Positions 57,964 to 64,000 of a stretch of DNA of 64,000 nucleotides are shown in pieces. The notes beneath the pieces are model-generated. The model was not told the DNA's origin. It saw only the letters and a program-made list of their open reading frames with translations, and made no database searches. Both the position numbers and the translations under genes were made by a program. Within the stretch, counting starts at the first letter, position 1; each line of letters starts with the position of its first letter. This DNA comes from Bubalus kerabau (lineage: Eukaryota > Chordata > Mammalia > Artiodactyla > Bovidae): the NCBI RefSeq assembly GCF_029407905.1, contig NC_073627.1:131701697-131765696 (forward strand), written 5' to 3'.

Positions 57964-58165
57964 GTTAGTTGCTCAGCTGTATCTGACTGTTTGAGACCCT
58001 GTGGACTGTAGCTCACCAGAATTCTCTGTCCATGGGATTTTCCCAGCAAGGACAGTGGAGTGGGTTGCCATTTCCTTCTCCAGGGGATCTTCCCTGACCC
58101 AGGGATCAAACCTGGGTCTCCTGCATTGGAGGCAGATGCATTACCATCTGAGCCACCCAGGAAGT
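57964..58165 (-). mobile_element. Bov-tA SINE
   Basis: Antisense copy: gttgctcagctgtatctgac, gtggagtgggttgccatttc and tctgagccacccaggaag. Confidence 0.9.
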
Positions 58166-58329
58166 TTATTATACATTGTGATTGTTTTTACTGTGAGTGA
58201 TTGATTTTAGATTATGTTTTTGTTTGGCTTTTCTGTTATACACATGTTGGGTATTTTAAATAGCAAGAGAGTATTGCATTAGCAGGTATAAAACCAAAAC
58301 ATCTGATGATAAAGATCACAGGAAGATTC

Positions 58330-58331
<2 letters not shown>

Positions 58332-58363
<32 letters not shown>
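58332..58363. repeat. (TG)16 microsatellite
   Basis: Sixteen uninterrupted TG units joined directly to an antisense CHR-1-type SINE. Likely polymorphic. Confidence 0.97.
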
Positions 58364-58364
<1 letters not shown>

Positions 58365-58647
58365 CTGTGCTGGGTCTTCCTTACTATGCGGCTTTTTCTC
58401 TAGTTGCGGGGAGGTGGGCTACTCTTTTTGTGGTACACAGACTTCTTTTTGAGATGGCTTCTCTTGTTGCAGAGTAGGGGCTTAAGGATGCATGGGCTTC
58501 AGTAGCTGTGGCTCCTGGGTGCTAGAGCTCAAGCTCAATAGTTGTGGCACACAGGCTTAGTTGCTCCACAGCATGTGAGATCTTCCCAGATCAAGGATCA
58601 AACCCGTTGGCAGGCAGATCTTTACCACTGAGCCATGAGGGAAGCCC
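58364..58647 (-). mobile_element. CHR-1-type SINE
   Basis: Antisense: gctgtgctgggtcttcctta, cttctcttgttgcagagtag, cttagttgctccacagcatg and actgagccatgagggaagcc. Confidence 0.87.
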
Positions 58648-59214
58648 TGTTCTTAATTCTTAGTTTCTGAAATTGATTGTTAAAAAAATTGTAAATGGGA
58701 GCTGTGCTTACTGTGATAATCATTGAAATTACCAAAACTGAAAATTTTAGCTTCCTTTACCTTTTCTCAGTCACAGTCTTCCCTTTATGGGTCCTCATTA
58801 TTGGGAGTAAATGAGTTTCTTAACATTTCTTAACCATCACCTCCTAATAGTCATTGTAGCATAGATCTCCAAGAGAAATGTTTTAATCGAGAATTACTGA
58901 TTTAATTTGTGTTCATTTTATTTCTCAAAAGTTATTCCTGAAAATGTGAGTCAGTGTTTCATTTTGGTTTTGAATTTGGTTTTAAGGAACAGAAATCAGA
59001 ATGTGAAATTTAGCCTTTGCTGCTGCCACCTCATTGACTAAGACGGCCCAGACACATCACATTGCCTCAACATACCCTCCCCAGCTTCTCATCTTAGGAT
59101 GGCAGAAATCACCTTCCTTAAAGTAAGGGTGTCAAAGATTAAACTTAAAGTGATTTCTATTTTGCTGGCAGAGAAATTGAAAGAGAGAGAAGTTTTAGTC
59201 ATATTTTCTAAGGC

Positions 59215-59239
59215 TTTTTTTTTTTTTTTTTTTTTTTTT
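59215..59239. repeat. Poly-T run
   Basis: About 25 T in a row. No antisense retroposon body was recognised to its right. Confidence 0.9.
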
Positions 59240-60308
59240 AGGAAATACCTATAATCCATTTAAAAGCACTTTATAACTCATACTACACCTCCACTGTGTT
59301 GCTAAAATGAACACTACTGTAATCTACCTGCCAAAGCACAGAGCTGAATGCACATGAAAATAGGACTGTGTTTATGTTGATCGCTCTTTTTCCCTGAAGC
59401 TTCCTTTTTGCTGGGTTTTTGTTCACTCTCTAAGCTCAGATCCCATCTAACTTTCTGAACTCTCCCTTCGTACATCTTTTCAATTATACCACCACCACAT
59501 TGAAGTCAGCGCTACAGGCTAGCCCCTTAGACTTCTTTCCTTGCCATATTTTTTTCATTGAAAATATATCTACTCTTAAAACTTAAATTACTTTATCTTT
59601 GCAGATAACCCCTTCATCTCTCTGACATCTTAATCTCCTGGAACTCTAATCCTAGACCATCAGCTCTCCACCAGGCACGTCCACTTTGCTGTCCTTTTGT
59701 TACTTGCCACCGTGTCAGATCTTTGGACATTTCCGTTTGCGTGCCCTGTTGTCCCTGTCACTTCAGGCTCACCGTGTGAACCATGCAACGCGTCACCACA
59801 GCTGTGTCTCTCTTCACCTCCTGACTCCCTGCTAGTGCTGCCACCACCAGCCGTGCTAATTCCTCTTTCTGAAATGTCCTTTTGTTTCAATCCTTCTGTC
59901 CCACCACTCTATACAGGCATCATTCTTGAACAGCATTCGTGATGCTACGTCAGACCCTGTAACATTTTACTTCTGCTTATATCTCCAAGTCTCACCTTTC
60001 TCTCCACTAATTCCACCCTCCCACCCTCACCCCTGATGTCTCAATCATCTTGAACTTTCTTCACTTCCTCACTTACACCTTTCCTTACACCCCCACGCTC
60101 TTGGGAGGCCTGAGCTTCTTTCTGACTAGTGTATGAGACTGTGTCTCTTAGAGTTATGTAATCAAATCCAGTTTGGGTCACCCAGTTCAAGCTCTCATGA
60201 TGCTCAAGTTCCTTTAATGGGAGTTTGTTCTGTGTCCTCAAAAAGTCAAGTGACAAGGAGTTCTGTGCCTCTAAGGCAGCACATTTCACTAGTGGACAGT
60301 TCTGTTGC

Positions 60309-60405
60309 CAGTGTTCTTGCCTGGAGAACCCCATGGACAGAGGAGCCTGGTGGGCTACAGTCCATGGGGTCACAAAGAATCGGACGTGACTGAGTGTCAC
60401 ACTGT
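60309..60405 (+). mobile_element. Bov-A/Bov-tA body fragment
   Basis: A single sense monomer without head: ccagtgttcttgcctggaga to atcggacgtgactgagtg. Confidence 0.85.
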
Positions 60406-60689
60406 TGGCAGGCGTTCTTTTCTCCCTTTTGATCTTGAGCTGCCCCTTGAAGCAAAAGAGAAAAGTCTAAATCCTCTTCCATAAACCAACTTCCAGATAA
60501 TTAAAGAAGGTGCTCCTGATACTCGCACTCCGACCCCAGCTCTCCTTCTTACTTTGTAATAGATCCCCTTGCAGCCTGCTCCCCAAACATCTTCCGTTTG
60601 TCAGTGCCTTTCTTCAGGGTTGACCTTTAGTTCTGAATCTTCTGCTCACCTGTGGTCTGATGCGTGAGAACACGTCCATCATTCCACTC

Positions 60690-60960
60690 CATGCTATTCC
60701 ACTTCTCTGAGCCTCAGTTTCTCAATGAAAAGAAAATTTTTTAGTTCGGGACAGGTTTTGGGGCTCCATGAATGCCCTGAAACTGTAGACAGTATTTTGT
60801 ATGTATGAGCGCATGTACATTTGGTCGGAGGAGAGGATCTATAGATTTTTATCACATTCTCTAAGATGGTTTATGAATCACAGAAAGATTTTTTTTAAAT
60901 TGGACTAAATGATATCTAAGGTTCCTTCCAGCTATAATATTCTATAAGTCAAAGGTCCTA
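60690..60960 (+). mobile_element. Possible MIR-class SINE
   Basis: cttctctgagcctcagtttc and, farther on, ctaaggttccttccagctat resemble the MIR core and 3' end, with about 160 bp of other sequence between them. Confidence 0.5.
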
Positions 60961-61564
60961 AAACGCATGACATTTTCTTATTCCCTTGAGAGGAAGTCAA
61001 AGACCAAATATTACTAAGCCTGTGCTTCAGCAACAATGAAGAGATAGAATCTGACAGACCCCCCCCACCCCCCATCCAATGCAGTACCAACCGAAAAGGT
61101 TAGAGCCAAACCTTTTCTGTCTTCTGAGGTAATCAGTTTCCTCTCATTGGAAATGTTCCAGGAGACATTGAATTATCATCTCTCCAGGATAAATATATAA
61201 GGAATTTTAAAAACTATATAAAAGAGCTGGGCTCTCAGATCTCTTCTGAGTCAAAGATTCTATGAGAGCTGTGCCCTCTGTCTGCCTGAAATAACCTTCT
61301 CTCACTTCCCTCCTTTCTCACTTTGACATTATTTCTGTGTAACCTTTTTATTATATTCCAGTTTAATTAGTCTCCCACATCCCCAACCCCCAGCTCTGGG
61401 TTAATACTTCTGTTTTAGCATGCATCATATCTTGAATTCAGCATCTGCAGGAGGTATAGGTCTGATTTCCCAACTAGATTGTCAGTTCCTGGAGAGCAGG
61501 GACTGTGTTAGGTACCTCCATACTTCTAGTGACTTAAAGCCCTTGATATGTTTCCTGTTCTTCA

Positions 61565-61976
61565 GGCACTAAGTCCCGTCTGACTCTTTTCGATCCCATG
61601 GACTGTAGCACGCCAGGCTCCTCTATACTCCACCATCTCTCAGAGTTTGTTCTAATTCATGTCCATTGAATCGGTGATAACATCCAACCATCTCATCCTC
61701 TGTCACCATCTTCTCCACCTGCCCTCAGTCTTTCCTAGCATCAGAGTCTTTTCCAATGAGTTGGCTCTTTGCATCAGGTGACCAAAGTGTTGGAGCTTCA
61801 GCCTTAGTCCTTCCAGTGAATATTCAGGGTTGATTTCCTTTAGGATTGACTGGTTTTACTCTTTGTTGCCTAGTGGATTCTCAAGAGGCTTCTCTGGCAC
61901 CACAATTCGAAGGCACCAATTCTTTGGTGCTCAGCCTTCTTTATGGTCCAACTCTCATATCCCTATGTTGTTGAAA
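61565..61976 (-). mobile_element. BovB LINE 3' end, older copy
   Basis: Antisense: caggcactaagtcccgtctg, atcaggtgaccaaagtgttg, ggattgactggttttactct and ttctttggtgctcagccttc. More diverged than the copies at 38861, 40919 and 56176. Confidence 0.87.
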
Positions 61977-62099
61977 ATATCATCAGGCCCAGCCCTGTAA
62001 CTCCTAGATGGTGAGGCATTCATGCCACACCCACATTTCTTCACTTTGAACCAGAACCAGTGACAGCTTAACAGCTTTACCTGTCAATAAAATAAAAAT

Positions 62100-62290
62100 G
62101 ATTACTTATATTGATATAGTGCTTTACAGTTTACAAAATTCTTATACATTAAACCTTTACAATAACTCAGTAAATTAAACAAGGCAACTGTCTTTAAACT
62201 CATTTCATGCAGGGGATGATAACACCGATTAACTTGCCTGAAATCACTCAGCTAGTAAGGGAGGAGGTTGGCACATGGATCTCAGTCTTA
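62100..62290 (-). mobile_element. MIR-class SINE
   Basis: Antisense: gatatagtgctttacagttt, then cctgaaatcactcagctagt. Confidence 0.55.
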
Positions 62291-63157
62291 CCCTAAGCCA
62301 GGGTTCCTGCCAAGGCTTGGTTCTGGGGAACACCCCCCAGCCATGCTTGTGCAGTAGGCTCTCCAGATCCTAGCACTATCTGATAGGCTGGCATGGAAGG
62401 GCCCTGCTTCTTTTCTCTGACTTATATGCAATATGTAACTGTTGGTGCCAAAGGTCACCAGGCTCCCGTCAGCTTTTGTCTTAACCCAGCGCTCACTCAG
62501 CTGTGCATGTTGTCTCCAATGGCTGTTAAGAGAGTGGCACCAAGCTGCCACCATCAATTCTGCAACATGGTTCTGGAAAAATCTTCTTATGACTCAGAGC
62601 TAACCTAGCAGAGCATACCAGTATCCTCCTAAATCCTTGAGAAAGTTAAGAAAATTAGTTGGCCCCAAGCCTACCCCAGGACCATGACCAAGAAAGTCAT
62701 CAGGGCAAATGCAGGTGTCATCAGTGCAACAGCAGGACACGCTAACTTAACCTTCCTTTTCTGTGGAAACCATTTTAATCACATCTCTCAAACCTCTCTT
62801 GGTCCTGTATTCATGGCACTGGCAACTGAGTACTCATGAATGAGAATGAGCTGCTTTATTTCTGTGGTGTCTGGCAGAATTACTTTCTTTTTGATGAAAC
62901 TGGACAACTATTAATAACAACTCTCTGTGGAAGCCACACAGTAGGATAGGGAAAAAAAAACTCCATCAACTTTCAGGACTTAAACTTTCCAGACCCAGAG
63001 GCAAGAATGTGCCGTGTTGTGCAAACAGATGCCTCCAATGCTGAGATGCTGAAGCCGTGGAACATTCAAGTCGTTGAAGTTACTGCCCTTGACCTAGTTC
63101 TCTGCACGACAAGCAATCTTTTGATAATTTGGTTTCTTTTTTCCTTCTTCTTTTTTT

Positions 63158-63570
63158 TATTGAGGATAATTGCTTTACAATGTTGTGTTGGCCTCAGCCA
63201 CACAATAAGAGGAATTAGTCACAACTACACATTTCTCCTCTCCCTCTTGAGCCTCCCTCTCCTCTCTCATCCCACCCCTCTAGGTCATCACAGAGAGCCG
63301 GGCTGTGCTCCTTGTGTTCTATGGCAGCTTCCCAGTAACTCTGTTTTACACATGATAGTCTATATATGTCACTGGTACTTTCTCAATTCTACCCTACCCT
63401 CTCTTTTCTGCACTATACCCACAAGTCTGTTCTCTGTATCTGCCTCTCTGTTTCTTCCTTATAAATAGGTTCATAAGTACTGTTTTTCTAGATTTCATAT
63501 ATATGCGTTCATATACAGTATTCATTTATCTCCTTCTGACTTCACTCTAGGTCCATTCACTCACTACAAC
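63158..63570 (-). mobile_element. Artiodactyl L1 3' end
   Basis: Antisense: ttgctttacaatgttgtgtt, acaagtctgttctctgtatc, ataaataggttcataagtac and gacttcactctaggtccatt, in the order of the L1 3' end read backwards. Confidence 0.75.
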
Positions 63571-64000
63571 TGACCCACATTCGTTCCTTGGAAAAGTTGT
63601 CAATTAGCAATAACTGCAGCTCGGATAAACCTCATTGGCTGTGATGATAAGTGCCACAGTTCAGAGCTCACTTGGTTTCTTATCGGCCTTTTTTGTTTGT
63701 TTGTTTGCTGTTGTCATCTCGGCTACTCATTTGTCAAGTCCTCTCCTTGGGTCTTAGATCTGTCTTGGGAGAGTTCCAGGGTATATCTCTGCCCCACTAC
63801 AGCCCTTCAGAGATTTGCATCAGCAAAGTACGCCTCTGGTCTTTTTTCCTCTGGGGGAAACAACCCCCGTTCCTCTAGCCCATCCTTTGGAGACCCTCTT
63901 CACCCTGTGGTGGACAGCACCTGAAGCAGATGTCAGAGATCTGATGATCCCTGGTTGGCTTTCTCACATTTTTATACTGTGAGCCTCTAGGGAGTGGTTC

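Larger units (their letters stand above)
57312..64000 (+). other. INVS: INVS intron after exon 57099-57311 (5' part)
   Basis: A phase-2 intron that starts GTAAGTG and runs off the window. The next inversin exon (the lysine- and glutamate-rich segment after IQ1) was looked for and not found. It holds Bov-tA, CHR-1-type, Bov-A, MIR, BovB and L1 copies. Nothing recognisable in 57312-57963, 58648-59214, 59240-60308, 60961-61564, 62291-63157 or 63571-64000. Confidence 0.9.

Noticed and set aside
63007..63468. 153-codon frame near the end of the window
   Set aside because: Its second half is antisense L1 3' sequence and the first half matches nothing; it is not the next inversin exon.
1..64000. 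CRISPR array, operon or bacterial-type features
   Set aside because: The sequence is mammalian nuclear DNA; repeats are dispersed retroposons with no regular spacing.

Overview
The window is a stretch of mammalian nuclear DNA, almost certainly from a bovid (cattle, sheep, goat or a close relative). The evidence is the repeat load: BovB (RTE-type) LINE fragments, Bov-tA and Bov-A2 SINEs, CHR-type tRNA-derived SINEs and an artiodactyl L1 3' end occur throughout, on a background of older mammalian repeats (MIR, L2, L1M, MER5A, Tigger). I cannot tell which bovid from the sequence alone.

One gene is recognisable: INVS (inversin, nephrocystin-2), on the + strand. Nine consecutive internal coding exons can be placed to the base, all with AG acceptors and GT donors: 26809-26982, 28492-28659, 32312-32492, 34705-34814, 37186-37357, 45658-45813, 46226-46455, 49097-49203 and 57099-57311. 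Their phases join without conflict into about 504 residues, roughly residues 92-595 of the 1065-residue human protein (numbering from recall of the human protein). They cover most of the ankyrin-repeat domain, the first destruction box (D-box 1) and the first IQ calmodulin-binding motif. The first coding exons and the long C-terminal part (second D-box, second IQ) lie outside the window. I see no frameshift or premature stop.

Layout. 1-26.8 kb is the 3' part of a large intron, filled with repeats; it includes an unidentified block at 14.6-18.1 kb that may be a decayed retroviral-type interior. 26.8-37.4 kb holds five exons separated by 1.5-3.7 kb introns. 37.4-45.7 kb is an 8.3 kb intron with two BovB copies that carry inverted 5' ends. 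45.7-49.2 kb holds three exons, including a 412 bp intron that carries a MIR. 49.2-57.1 kb is a 7.9 kb intron that ends in an antisense BovB. 57.3-64 kb is the start of the next intron.

No new multi-gene system is evident. The points most worth following are two retrotransposon insertions that press on INVS splice sites: a short BovB tail beginning at intron position +6 after exon 26809-26982, and an 883 bp antisense BovB ending about 40 bp before exon 57099-57311, at the likely branch point. Both exons have lengths divisible by three, so skipping either would leave the reading frame intact. Other observations are three BovB copies with 5' inversion, several nested insertions, and a perfect 14-bp-arm palindrome in an intron.
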